Below are positions 37,002 to 45,956 of a DNA stretch of 64,000 nucleotides, piece after piece. The stretch lies in contig CALOAF010000007.1 of NCBI GenBank assembly GCA_942491385.1, positions 1 to 64,000 on the forward strand. The letters are read 5' to 3'. Under the pieces are notes generated by a model. The model did not search any database. It was not told the origin of the DNA and was given only the letters and a program-made list of their open reading frames with translations. The translations under genes were made by a program, and so were the position numbers. The stretch comes from UBA6170 sp942491385 (GTDB lineage: Bacteria; Chloroflexota; Anaerolineae; Anaerolineales; Anaerolineaceae). Positions within the stretch are counted from its first letter, which is position 1, and each line of letters begins with the position of its first letter.

Positions 37002-37946
37002 ATGACGAACACAAAATTTACAATTTTTACTGCACCCAAACCCTTTAAGGACTCACATATCTCCACGATTCAATATAATGCAATTCAATCCTGGAAAAAA
37101 TTAGAACCGGATGTTGCTATTGTTTTGATCGGAGATGAAGAAGGGGTTGACTCGGTTTCCAAAGAATTGGATGTTCATTTTGTACCGGATGTAAAAAGAA
37201 ACTCACAAAACACGCCTTTGATCTCCTCAATTTTTGAAATTGGTAGAAACCTCAATCAAAGCCCTTTATTGGCTTATATCAATACGGATATTATTATCTT
37301 CTCAGATTTTTTGAAAGTATCACAATTAGTCTCAACCGAGTTTGATAAGTTTTTATTGGTTGGTCAGCGCTGGGATATGGACATTCAGAAGCGGATTGAA
37401 TTTTCTAATGGATGGGAAGGAACCTTAAAAACTGAATGCCAATCAAGTGGGAAATTACATCCCAGGGGAGGTAGTGATTACTTTATATACCCGCGGAATT
37501 GTTTTCTCAAAATACCAGAATTTGCTGTAGGCAGGGCTGGATGGGATAATTGGATGTTTTACCAGGCACGGAGGAAACAATGGCCAGTCATCGACGCTAC
37601 AAATTCTATTCAGATTATTCACCAAAACCACGATTATGCTCATTTGCCAGGTGGTAAGGCGCATTATCGTCTCCCTGAAACGAATGAAAATATTCGTCTG
37701 GCAGGTGGACGCCGAACCATATTTACTCTGATGGATGTAAATTTTCAAATTGAAAATGGAAAAGTAAAAAATATTCCTTTGAACGGAAAAAAGTTCTGGA
37801 GAGAATTTGAGATATTCCCACTGATTTCAATCAAATCTCATTTTCTTGCGCAAATCTTTTTTGCAATCCTACATCCTCAACGGGCATATATGGAATTTAG
37901 AAGTTGGTTTTCTATCAGGAAGAAAAAGAGGAATGAAAATGCGTAA
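37002..37946 (+). CDS. Putative glycosyltransferase-like protein, family not certain
   Basis: A 314-residue protein starting FTIFTAPKPFKDSHISTIQY. A GT-A-like pattern is seen: SWKKLEPDVAIVLIGDEEGV, LAYINTDIIIFSDF (a DxD-like NTD), RGGSDYFIYPRNCF, VGRAGWDNWMFYQAR and IIHQNHDYAHLPGG. Relatives are found in surface-glycan loci, but I do not know a proven activity. The C-terminal hydrophobic stretch (IFFAILHPQRAYMEF) could touch the membrane. The next gene begins inside its end. Confidence 0.55.
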   Translation: MTNTKFTIFTAPKPFKDSHISTIQYNAIQSWKKLEPDVAIVLIGDEEGVDSVSKELDVHFVPDVKRNSQNTPLISSIFEIGRNLNQSPLLAYINTDIIIFSDFLKVSQLVSTEFDKFLLVGQRWDMDIQKRIEFSNGWEGTLKTECQSSGKLHPRGGSDYFIYPRNCFLKIPEFAVGRAGWDNWMFYQARRKQWPVIDATNSIQIIHQNHDYAHLPGGKAHYRLPETNENIRLAGGRRTIFTLMDVNFQIENGKVKNIPLNGKKFWREFEIFPLISIKSHFLAQIFFAILHPQRAYMEFRSWFSIRKKKRNENA

Positions 37947-38889
37947 AGGTCAAAATCCAGCAAAATTTGTGAATTCCGTAGCAAAGCCAGCCGATATCAC
38001 CGTTGCTGTTCTAAGTTATATCCCTTACCTGAGTGGTTTTTACGCAGAAGCCTTAAAAGTGTTGGATGCTTGCCTATCCAGCATCAAGAGCGAATCAAAA
38101 TTACAATTTGATTTGTTTGTTTTCGATAATGGTAGTTGTGCTGAGGTTCAAGATTATTTACTCGGTGAGCAAAGGGTCGGAAACATTCAATTTTTGACTT
38201 TATCCGATAAAAATCTTGGCAAAGGTGGTGCCTGGAATATTATTTTCGATGCTGCTCCAGGTGAAATCATTGCGTATGCTGATAGCGATGTATTTTTTCA
38301 TGACGATTGGTTATCAAAAAGTAAACAAATTCTTGATACGTTTTCGAATGTCGGCATGGTAACTTCCAGACCTTTTATCACCAAAAAAGAATTTATTACC
38401 AGCACCATCCAATGGGCGAATGAATCCAATGATGTGAAATTGGAGAGTGGCAAATTTGTTCCATGGGAAGTTTTCGCAGAATTTAATTTGAGTTTAGGCC
38501 AAAATATTGATGAAATAAAAAAGGATTACGACCAAAATAACATAGAAAGAATCGAATATAAAAATCAGATTGCTTTTGCCGGGGCATCTCATTGGCAATT
38601 TCTTACCAGAAAATCCATTATCAAGCAATTTCTGCCTTTTGACATGGATCGTCCGATGGGACAGGTGCGTCAACTGGATCAGCGCATGAATGAAGCTGGT
38701 TATTTAAGACTGATGACCTCAGAGGCATTGGCGGATAATATGAGCAATACTCTAGAAAAATTAGGCGTAAATAAAGCCCAAGAAAAAGAAAAGTCCAAAA
38801 TGTCATCCAGACTGATTGATTTCCCTTTTATCAAACGAGTATTATTATTTATTCATCACAGAATATTTGTTGCTTACTATGATCGGTGA
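37939..38889 (+). CDS. Glycosyltransferase family 2
   Basis: The start ATG 37939 follows AGAGGA at good spacing; another ATG at 37933 is too close to it. The GT-A core has ITVAVLSYIPYLSGFYAEAL, LFVFDNGSCAEVQDYL, NLGKGGAWNIIFDAAPGEII and AYADSDVFFHDDWL, with the D-S-D metal motif. AFAGASHWQFLTRKS and QLDQRMNEAGYLRLM are in the acceptor half. At 316 residues it is usual for the family. It overlaps the previous gene by eight bases and lies within the glycan operon. Confidence 0.75.
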   Translation: MRKGQNPAKFVNSVAKPADITVAVLSYIPYLSGFYAEALKVLDACLSSIKSESKLQFDLFVFDNGSCAEVQDYLLGEQRVGNIQFLTLSDKNLGKGGAWNIIFDAAPGEIIAYADSDVFFHDDWLSKSKQILDTFSNVGMVTSRPFITKKEFITSTIQWANESNDVKLESGKFVPWEVFAEFNLSLGQNIDEIKKDYDQNNIERIEYKNQIAFAGASHWQFLTRKSIIKQFLPFDMDRPMGQVRQLDQRMNEAGYLRLMTSEALADNMSNTLEKLGVNKAQEKEKSKMSSRLIDFPFIKRVLLFIHHRIFVAYYDR

Positions 38890-38908
38890 GCACCCCAGGA
38901 GTCAGCAG

Positions 38909-40363
38909 ATGACATCGAAAACAATCTTTATCTCAGCAGATCATGGATTGGCAATCGTGTATTTTTTACAGACGGATGTTGTAAAAACATTGTTGGATAA
39001 AGGAGTAGAGATTGTTTTTTTAACCGATGACGCTTTACTGGATCAAATCGCTAAGAAATTCGGACAACCTGGTATTCATTTTGAAGGGTTACGGTTAGAT
39101 CGGGCGAGAAGATATAGTGAGAAAATAGAACCGACCTTCCAATATTGGCTGCACCATTTACGCCGTTTTGGTGCTTCCAAAAAAATAAATACAGCAGCTT
39201 TGGATAGTCAGATTCCCCAGGTTGAATTCGAGGCGAAGGGAAAAAGACGCGCCATTTTGCCACTCATCAGGTTTGTCCTTTTTTTGATGCGCCATTTTCG
39301 GTCCGTCAGAAAATTTGTCTTTCAACAACAACTGAAATTCACACCTGATATCTATTCAGATTTATTCAGCAAATACAAACCAGGATTGGTGGTTGCCAGT
39401 TCTCCTGGGTGGCGTTATGACCGCTACTTATTACGCGAGGCAGCTGCTGGTGGTGTTCCAACAACAGCTGTGGTCGTCGGATGGGATAACCCGAGCAGTT
39501 ATAGCATCTCCGGGGCTCCTATCGATTGGATCAATTGCTGGTCGCAGGTTCAAAAGGAAGAATTGGTAGATGGATCAGATTGGGATCCAAAACAAATCCA
39601 TATCGGTGGAATTCCCACATACGATGGATATTATAAAAAATTGTGGCTGATGCCTAATGAAGAATATTTCCTTTTGCATGATCTTGATCCGAAGCGGAAA
39701 TTGATTTCTTTTGCCTGTAGTTTTGTAACGTTTGCACCAAATATTGAAAATATCAAGACTTTGGTAGATCTTATAGAAAATGATCGTTTGGATCATTCCT
39801 CACAATTACTCATCCGTTTGCACCCAAATCATTTTCTGGATGATCCACACTTTCGAGGTGAACAGGAAGCCATTCGTAAGTTAGCGTCTGATAATAAACA
39901 CATTCACATGGTGGAACCCGTCCCATTGGGTGGGGAATTAGGTTATTACTCAGGGGAAGATATGCCAGAAAAAACCTCAATGATGGCTTATTCTGATGTG
40001 TTCACAACCGTATATTCCACCATGGTGGTGGAAGCTGCCATCCATAATCGACCCATCGTCAGCATTTGTATCGATGTTCCTGGCGGTTGGAATGACCCAA
40101 ATAAATATTCCCTCTCTTTGAAAGAAATAGGGGAGTGGCCTACCCACCAGCGGTTTAGAGATGCGCAGGCAGGGCAGGTTGTTTTTGATAAAGAGGCATT
40201 AAGGATCGCTTTGAACCACGCATTCAATCAAAGCGATTTTCAGGAAGAGAATCGCAAGAAATTCGTTGAGCATGAAATTTCATTTACAGATGCAAGTTCC
40301 GGAATACGGGTGGCTGACTTCCTGTATTCAAGAATTGGTAAGCATTTTTTGAAGGGAGAATAA
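38909..40363 (+). CDS. Large soluble glycosyltransferase (CDP-glycerol/capsule-transferase-like)
   Basis: The ATG at 38909 follows AGGAG; upstream starts overlap the previous gene. The 484-residue protein has a GT-B layout: IFISADHGLAIVYFLQTDVV, PGLVVASSPGWRYDRYLL, TTAVVVGWDNPSSYSISG, IHIGGIPTYDGYYKK, QLLIRLHPNHFLDD and FTTVYSTMVVEAAIHNRPIV. The HPN element and the S-T-x3-E-A box are the counterparts of HPGE/T-x-G-x-E in 29515. It likely transfers an activated sugar or polyol phosphate to the growing glycan. Confidence 0.7.
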   Translation: MTSKTIFISADHGLAIVYFLQTDVVKTLLDKGVEIVFLTDDALLDQIAKKFGQPGIHFEGLRLDRARRYSEKIEPTFQYWLHHLRRFGASKKINTAALDSQIPQVEFEAKGKRRAILPLIRFVLFLMRHFRSVRKFVFQQQLKFTPDIYSDLFSKYKPGLVVASSPGWRYDRYLLREAAAGGVPTTAVVVGWDNPSSYSISGAPIDWINCWSQVQKEELVDGSDWDPKQIHIGGIPTYDGYYKKLWLMPNEEYFLLHDLDPKRKLISFACSFVTFAPNIENIKTLVDLIENDRLDHSSQLLIRLHPNHFLDDPHFRGEQEAIRKLASDNKHIHMVEPVPLGGELGYYSGEDMPEKTSMMAYSDVFTTVYSTMVVEAAIHNRPIVSICIDVPGGWNDPNKYSLSLKEIGEWPTHQRFRDAQAGQVVFDKEALRIALNHAFNQSDFQEENRKKFVEHEISFTDASSGIRVADFLYSRIGKHFLKGE

Positions 40364-40365
40364 GC

Positions 40366-41352
40366 ATGCGTTTTTTAATCGCCGGGTTTGGTTCTATCGG
40401 TCGCAGACATTTCAGAAATTTGATTAGCCTGGGATATGACGACATTATTTTATATCGTTCGAACAAAAGCACATTGGATACGGAAGAAATCAGTGGGTTC
40501 GTTGTTGAAACTGATCTGGAAAAAGCATTGGCACATAAACCAGATGCAGTTATTATTTCAAACCCCACTGCTTTACATCTGGATGTGGCAATTCCTGCTG
40601 CATTACAAGGTTGTAATCTTTTTTTTGAAAAACCGATCTCTGATTCCTTAGAAGGAATTTTAGATTTAAAAAGAGCCCTGGAAATCGGTGGTGGGAAAGC
40701 AATGACTGGGTTCCAATACCGTTTCCACCCTGGATTACAACAGGTAAAAAATTGGATCAATAATGGTTTTATTGGAAAGGTTGTTTCAGCGAAAGCACAT
40801 TGGGGAGAGTATTTACCAGGATGGCATCCGTGGGAAGACCACCGAAAAAGCTATAGTGCCAGAAAGGATTTGGGAGGTGGGGTGATTCTTACGCTTTGCC
40901 ATCCCATCGACTATTTACGCTGGATGTTTGGGGAGATTCATTCTGTATGGAGCAGCTATTCTTCAATTGAGCATTTGCAAATCGATTCAGAAGGGACAGC
41001 TGATATTTCCCTGATGTTTGAAAATATCCTCGGCCATGTTCATCTCAATTACATTCAGAGACCCGGGAAACATATGCTGGAAATCATAGGTGATTCGGGT
41101 ACAATAACTTGGGATAATAAAGATGGAATGGCCAGGTGTTATTCTGCAAAAGATGAAAAATGGCATTCATTTTCCCCCTCACCTGAATTTGAAAGAAATA
41201 CGTTGTTTATTGATGAGATGCATAATTTTATTGAATTTATAAAAGGTAAGGAGGATCCAATATGTACATTGGATGATGGCATTAGAATCCAAGAGATTGT
41301 GTCCGCCATCTATCAAAGTCAGGTTGAAAAAAGGAGAATAGACCTGGACTAG
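40366..41352 (+). CDS. Gfo/Idh/MocA family oxidoreductase
   Basis: A 328-residue NAD(P)-dependent sugar dehydrogenase: RFLIAGFGSIGRRHFRNLI Rossmann motif, AVIISNPTALHLDVAIPA, LFFEKPISDS (the E-K-P catalytic Lys motif) and a C-terminal beta-sheet part with LTLCHPIDYLRWMFGEI (the DYLR-x-hydrophobic His/Asp region). Such enzymes in sialic-acid-like loci oxidise or epimerise the precursor sugar or a nucleotide sugar. It is followed by an SDR and the cytidylyltransferase fusion of set 2. Confidence 0.85.
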   Translation: MRFLIAGFGSIGRRHFRNLISLGYDDIILYRSNKSTLDTEEISGFVVETDLEKALAHKPDAVIISNPTALHLDVAIPAALQGCNLFFEKPISDSLEGILDLKRALEIGGGKAMTGFQYRFHPGLQQVKNWINNGFIGKVVSAKAHWGEYLPGWHPWEDHRKSYSARKDLGGGVILTLCHPIDYLRWMFGEIHSVWSSYSSIEHLQIDSEGTADISLMFENILGHVHLNYIQRPGKHMLEIIGDSGTITWDNKDGMARCYSAKDEKWHSFSPSPEFERNTLFIDEMHNFIEFIKGKEDPICTLDDGIRIQEIVSAIYQSQVEKRRIDLD

Positions 41353-41409
41353 AATTACTTTTGTAAATTGGGTTCCAAAAAATTTGACATTTAACCAGAG
41401 GTTTAAAAT

Positions 41410-42231
41410 ATGGGCAATATATTCGAAAAATTTGATCTGAAGAACCAGGCAGTGATTGTTACAGGTGGTGCCGGCTTATTAGGAAGACAATTCTCCAAAA
41501 CCCTTGCCGAAGCGGGGGCGGGGGTAGTTGTCGCAGATGTTTTAATTGCGAAAGCAGAATCAGTCGCTCAGGAATTGCGAGGAGCGGGCTTTAAGGCAAT
41601 TGGTGTCCAGGTTGATGTTACCGACAAAAATTCAGTTGAAATGATGGTAGAGAAAACCATCCAAGAATATGGTACTTTGAGGTCTTTGATCAATAGTGCT
41701 GCGATGGATCCGAAATTTGACAATGAACATGCGGGTCAACATAATAACAGTTTTGAAGAGTATCCAGTCGAAATGTTTCGATCTGCAATGGATGTTAACT
41801 TGACCGGCATGTTTTTGTGTTGCCAGGCTGCGGTAAAAGAAATGCTGAAACAGAAAAAGGGTTCGATTGTCAATATCTGTTCGACTTATGGTTTGGTCGG
41901 GCCTGATCAACGTTTATATGAAAGGGAAGGTCAACCCAGGCAGTACAAACCTGTCTTTTATACGGTGTCAAAAGCTGGTGTGTTGGGTTTGACCAAATAT
42001 CTGGCAACATATTACATGGGAACTCAAATTCGTGTAAATGCTCTTACACCTGGTGGTGTTTACAATCAACATGATGAAATCTTTACCGAACGATATTCAG
42101 CCCGGACTGTTTTAGGAAGGATGGCTGAACAGGATGAGATGAATGGCGCTTGCTTATTCCTGGCATCGGATGCATCCTCTTATATGACAGGTGCAAATTT
42201 AGTTGTGGACGGCGGATGGACAGCATGGTAA
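41410..42231 (+). CDS. Classical SDR oxidoreductase, PtmA-like
   Basis: A 273-residue classical short-chain dehydrogenase: VIVTGGAGLLGRQFSKTLAE, SLINSAAMDP (the NAG-like motif is NSA), SIVNICSTYGLVGP with catalytic Ser, YTVSKAGVLGLTKY with Tyr and Lys, and GANLVVDGGWTAW end. It resembles the PtmA SDR of flagellin nonulosonic acid modification loci. Its exact substrate is not known. The gene's stop overlaps the next start. Confidence 0.75.
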   Translation: MGNIFEKFDLKNQAVIVTGGAGLLGRQFSKTLAEAGAGVVVADVLIAKAESVAQELRGAGFKAIGVQVDVTDKNSVEMMVEKTIQEYGTLRSLINSAAMDPKFDNEHAGQHNNSFEEYPVEMFRSAMDVNLTGMFLCCQAAVKEMLKQKKGSIVNICSTYGLVGPDQRLYEREGQPRQYKPVFYTVSKAGVLGLTKYLATYYMGTQIRVNALTPGGVYNQHDEIFTERYSARTVLGRMAEQDEMNGACLFLASDASSYMTGANLVVDGGWTAW

Positions 42232-43451
42232 AAGCACAACCTGAAATTCTGGCAGTTATCCCTGCCAGGGGTGGATCAAAAGGAATACCACGAAAGAATA
42301 TTAAAAATTTTGCTGGTTATCCGCTGATTGCGTATAGCATTCAAGCTGCTCTGAATTCAAAATATGTGACTCGCACAATTGTATCCACAGATGATATAGA
42401 AATAGCGAATATTGCTAGAAGATATGGAGCTGAAGTTCCTTTTATACGTCCAACAGAATATGCTCATGATTCAACGCTGGATTTTCCAGTTTTCGAAAAC
42501 CTTCTTAATACCCTTTTCGAAACGGAGAACTATAAACCAGACCTTGTTATTCAACTGCGGCCAACATCTCCCATTCGGCCTATAAATTTGATCGATGACG
42601 CGATTGAAATCATGTTAAACAATTTGGAGATCGATTCTGTACGTGGAGTAGTTCCTTCCGGGCAGAACCCATATAAAATGTGGAAAATTGATCCGCAAAC
42701 TGGTTTAATGTCAGGTTTATTATCCGTTGAGGGTCTAGCTGAACCGTATAATTCAGCGCGCCAGGCATTACCAGACACGTATTGGCAAACGGGGCATATT
42801 GATGTCATTCGTTTACAAGTAATTATCGAACAAAAATCGATGTCAGGAAAAATAATTAAACCCATTCAAATCAATCCCGATTTCACTGTGGATATTGACA
42901 AACCATCTGATTGGCAACGAGCAGAATGGCTGGCATGGTATGGGGGTTTGGAGATGGTTGTACCTGGAAATAAAAGAAGACCCATTCCAAAAAAAGTTGA
43001 ATTGGTCGTATTTGATTTTGATGGTGTGATGACGGACGATCGTGTCTTCGTAAACCAGGATGGTGTGGAAATGGTCGCTGCCAATCGCAGAGACGGAATG
43101 GGTGTGAACCTTTTACACAAGGCCGGGATCAAAATGATCGTTCTTTCTTCGGAGAAAAACCCTGTGGTGGAGGTTCGCTGCAAAAAATTGAATCTTACGG
43201 CGATTCAGGGTGTCGATGAAAAATCTTCAGTTTTAAAAAAATATTTATTGGATAATCAAATTAATTCCGAAAACGTAATCTATATTGGCAATGATATTAA
43301 TGACTTGCCTTGTTTTTCTCAAGTAGGTTGTGCGTTAGCAGTTGCGGATGCACATCCACATGCCTTAAGGCTGGCTGATATTGTTTTAAGCCACAATGGT
43401 GGGCATGGAGCAGTACGCGAGGTTTGTGACTTATTGTTACAATCTAGATGA
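42225..43451 (+). CDS. Fusion of CMP-nonulosonic acid cytidylyltransferase and KdsC-like HAD phosphatase
   Basis: The ATG at 42225 overlaps the previous stop and gives the family-typical start PEILAVIPARGGSKGIPRKN; ATG 42216 is also possible. The cytidylyltransferase domain spans about 1-240 (TIVSTDDIEIANIARRYGAE, LRPTSPIRPI, NPDFTVDIDKPSDWQ). The HAD domain spans about 257-408, with the nucleophile Asp 264 and Asp 266 in VVFDFDGVMTDDRVF, VLSSEKNPVVEVR and YIGNDINDLPCFSQVG. KDN-9-phosphate phosphatases and KdsC belong to this HAD type. The fusion implies that the partner NeuB makes a phosphorylated acid that is dephosphorylated and then CMP-activated (inference). Confidence 0.85.
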   Translation: MVKAQPEILAVIPARGGSKGIPRKNIKNFAGYPLIAYSIQAALNSKYVTRTIVSTDDIEIANIARRYGAEVPFIRPTEYAHDSTLDFPVFENLLNTLFETENYKPDLVIQLRPTSPIRPINLIDDAIEIMLNNLEIDSVRGVVPSGQNPYKMWKIDPQTGLMSGLLSVEGLAEPYNSARQALPDTYWQTGHIDVIRLQVIIEQKSMSGKIIKPIQINPDFTVDIDKPSDWQRAEWLAWYGGLEMVVPGNKRRPIPKKVELVVFDFDGVMTDDRVFVNQDGVEMVAANRRDGMGVNLLHKAGIKMIVLSSEKNPVVEVRCKKLNLTAIQGVDEKSSVLKKYLLDNQINSENVIYIGNDINDLPCFSQVGCALAVADAHPHALRLADIVLSHNGGHGAVREVCDLLLQSR

Positions 43452-43470
43452 TAAAGAGTGAAGGAGTAAA

Positions 43471-44349
43471 ATGGCAAAAGCAATCCAAATTGATAATAAA
43501 ATGGTGGGAGAAGGTCATCCTGTTTATATCATTGGCGAAATTGGAATCAACCACAATGGAGATTTAGATATCGCCAAGAAATTAATAAAAGAAGCTCATT
43601 TAGCGGGTCTTGACGCTGTAAAATTCCAAAAACGAACTCCTGAAATCTGTGTTCCCAAAGAACAACAGTCCCAAATGCGCGATACCCCCTGGGGTTACAT
43701 CAGCTATCTGGATTATCGTTATAAAGTGGAATTTGAAGAGCAGGAGTATCGAGAAATCGATAATTTGTGCAAGGAGTTAGGGATGACTTGGTTTGTTTCC
43801 GTCTGGGATGAACCATCAGTGGATTTCATGGAGAAATTTTCTCCAGCCTGTTATAAAGTCCCCTCAGCCTCCATGACAGATTTGCCTTTATTAAAGAAGC
43901 TGCGAGCAACTGGCCGACCGATCATTTTATCGACGGGTATGTCGAGCATGGATCAGATTCGGACTGCGATTATGGAAATTGGCAGTGAAAATCTGCTGAT
44001 CACCCATACAACCAGCGCTTATCCATGCCCTCCGGACGACCTAAATTTGAGGATGATTGAAACTTTGCAAGCAGAATTTGATTGCCCCATCGGTTATTCT
44101 GGGCATGAAGTTGGTTTGGTGCCTTCGGCAATTGCTGTTGCTTTGGGTGCATGTTTGGTGGAACGTCATATCACATTGGATAGAGCCATGTGGGGATCCG
44201 ATCAAGCAGCCTCCGTTGAACCGCAAGGAATGGAAAAACTGGTCAAATACATTCGGGTAACTGAACATGCATTAGGGGATGGTGTTAAGAAAGTTTATGA
44301 TAGTGAAAAATCATCCTTACAGAAATTACGCAGGGTTACTTCGTTCTAA
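43471..44349 (+). CDS. neuB: Nonulosonic acid synthase, short NeuB without SAF domain
   Basis: A 292-residue NeuB barrel: IGEIGINHNGDLDIAKKLI, AVKFQKRTPE, CYKVPSASMTDLPLL, IILSTGMSSMDQI, and metal His at about 212 (IGYSGHE) and 233 (LVERHIT). It stops where others add the SAF domain. It differs strongly from the copy at 33976. Short NeuB forms occur among synthases using non-acetylated or phosphorylated sugars such as those for KDN. With the HAD fusion directly upstream, a KDN-like 9-phosphate product is a reasonable guess, though an N-acylated sugar cannot be excluded. Confidence 0.82.
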   Translation: MAKAIQIDNKMVGEGHPVYIIGEIGINHNGDLDIAKKLIKEAHLAGLDAVKFQKRTPEICVPKEQQSQMRDTPWGYISYLDYRYKVEFEEQEYREIDNLCKELGMTWFVSVWDEPSVDFMEKFSPACYKVPSASMTDLPLLKKLRATGRPIILSTGMSSMDQIRTAIMEIGSENLLITHTTSAYPCPPDDLNLRMIETLQAEFDCPIGYSGHEVGLVPSAIAVALGACLVERHITLDRAMWGSDQAASVEPQGMEKLVKYIRVTEHALGDGVKKVYDSEKSSLQKLRRVTSF

Positions 44350-45956
44350 TGATTCGTAAGTTTAAAAAGGTTAGAGCAGGTATTCGGCAGCGTTGGATTC
44401 ATGCTATCAATGATCGTCACCTGGATAAATTGGCTGACGATGTAAAAAAGCATTCGAAACTGCGACCACAGAGACCGATTGTATTTATGGGCGTGTCCAC
44501 CCGCTTGCAGGGTATGAGTTTGAATGCCGGTTTTGCGTTGCTTACCAAATGGAGCTTGCAATTGCAGGGAGTTCCGGTTATTCAGTTTATTTGTGATGCC
44601 GGGATGGATCATTGCATGTTAGGGAGCATTCTCAATCACCCTTTGGATAGTCCGCCATGCGCCATATGCATCAGACAATCAAAAAGAATGTATTCCCAGT
44701 TAGATGTTGTCTGGTATAAGAACAGGCCCTCAACGGAAATTAAAAACGAAATAAATGACCTGTCAATCAAACAATTATCAATGTATCAATACGAGGAGCT
44801 TCCTTTAGGAGCTTTGGTTCTGCCCGCCATACGGTGGGTTCTCCGATGCTATCATTTGCCAGATGATGATGAGACAAAAACCTTATTCAAAAGTTACATT
44901 CTGGCGGCTGAAAATATTGCATCACAATTTTCCAGGTTAATCGCAAAAGAAAAACCGCGAAAAGTAGTTGTCTTTAATGGCATGACTTTTCCAGAAGCGA
45001 CTGTTCGATGGGTTGCTCAAAAAAACAATATTCCGGTAATTACGCATGAAGTTGGTTTGCAACCGTTTAGTGCGTTTTTTACTTATGATCAAGCGACAGC
45101 ATACCCGATTCATTTGTCAACGAATTTTTTCCTGAATGATGATCAGAACAAAATATTAGACCAATATCTTGAACAAAGATTTCAAGGTAATTTTTCCATG
45201 GCAGGTGTGAAATTTTGGCCAACCATGCGCACATTAAGTGATTCGTTTAATAATTTGTCATCGAAATTCAAACAAATCGTTCCGATTTTTACGAATGTCA
45301 TTTTTGATACCAGCCAGTCGCATGCCAATGTCATTTTTGAGCATATGTTTGACTGGCTTGATCAAGTTTTAACAATTATTCAGAAAAATCCAGACACATT
45401 ATTTGTCATTCGTGCTCATCCAGATGAAGCCAGGCCAGGTAAAGCAAGTCGCGAATCTGTGTCAGAGTGGGCTAGATTGAATCGGGTAGATACCCTGGAA
45501 AATGTGGTTTTTGTGGATGCGACCGAATATTTCAGTTCGTATGAATTAATCCAAAAATCTAAATTTGTCATGATTTATAACTCTACCATTGGACTGGAAG
45601 CGACACTATTAGGTGTTCCAGTTTTATGTGCTGGAAAATCACGTTTCACCCAAATAGATACGGTTTATTTTCCAAGAACTCGCGATAATTATCTGAAAAC
45701 TTTTGAAGACTTCCTAAGCGCTGAAGCAGTGGAATTGCCGGAGATGTTTATTGATAATACAAGGAAATTCCTTTATACACAATTGTATCGAGCCTCCTTG
45801 CCATTTGATAGATATCTTGAAGAAGATCAGGTTTGGAATGGTTATGTACAGTTAAAAGATTTTAGTTGGCAAGATCTCCTGCCTGAAAATTCTGAAACTT
45901 TAAGGGTAATCTCCGCAGGGATATTAGAAGACACTGCTTTCGAGTTGGAAAAATGA
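44349..45956 (+). CDS. Large soluble glycosyltransferase (capsule polysaccharide-like)
   Basis: The start overlaps the previous stop by one base (TAATG). The 535-residue protein begins with a basic stretch, then RPIVFMGVSTRLQGMSLNAG and LLTKWSLQLQGVPVIQFICD. Four Cys in the N-terminal third (FICDAGMDHCM, PPCAICI) could bind metal. The C-terminal half has IVPIFTNVIFDTSQSHAN, TLFVIRAHPDEARPGKASR and FVMIYNSTIGLEATLLGVPV, the HPDE and S-T-x-G-x-E elements seen in 29515. It is the third such GT-B protein of the operon. Donor unknown. Confidence 0.7.
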   Translation: MIRKFKKVRAGIRQRWIHAINDRHLDKLADDVKKHSKLRPQRPIVFMGVSTRLQGMSLNAGFALLTKWSLQLQGVPVIQFICDAGMDHCMLGSILNHPLDSPPCAICIRQSKRMYSQLDVVWYKNRPSTEIKNEINDLSIKQLSMYQYEELPLGALVLPAIRWVLRCYHLPDDDETKTLFKSYILAAENIASQFSRLIAKEKPRKVVVFNGMTFPEATVRWVAQKNNIPVITHEVGLQPFSAFFTYDQATAYPIHLSTNFFLNDDQNKILDQYLEQRFQGNFSMAGVKFWPTMRTLSDSFNNLSSKFKQIVPIFTNVIFDTSQSHANVIFEHMFDWLDQVLTIIQKNPDTLFVIRAHPDEARPGKASRESVSEWARLNRVDTLENVVFVDATEYFSSYELIQKSKFVMIYNSTIGLEATLLGVPVLCAGKSRFTQIDTVYFPRTRDNYLKTFEDFLSAEAVELPEMFIDNTRKFLYTQLYRASLPFDRYLEEDQVWNGYVQLKDFSWQDLLPENSETLRVISAGILEDTAFELEK

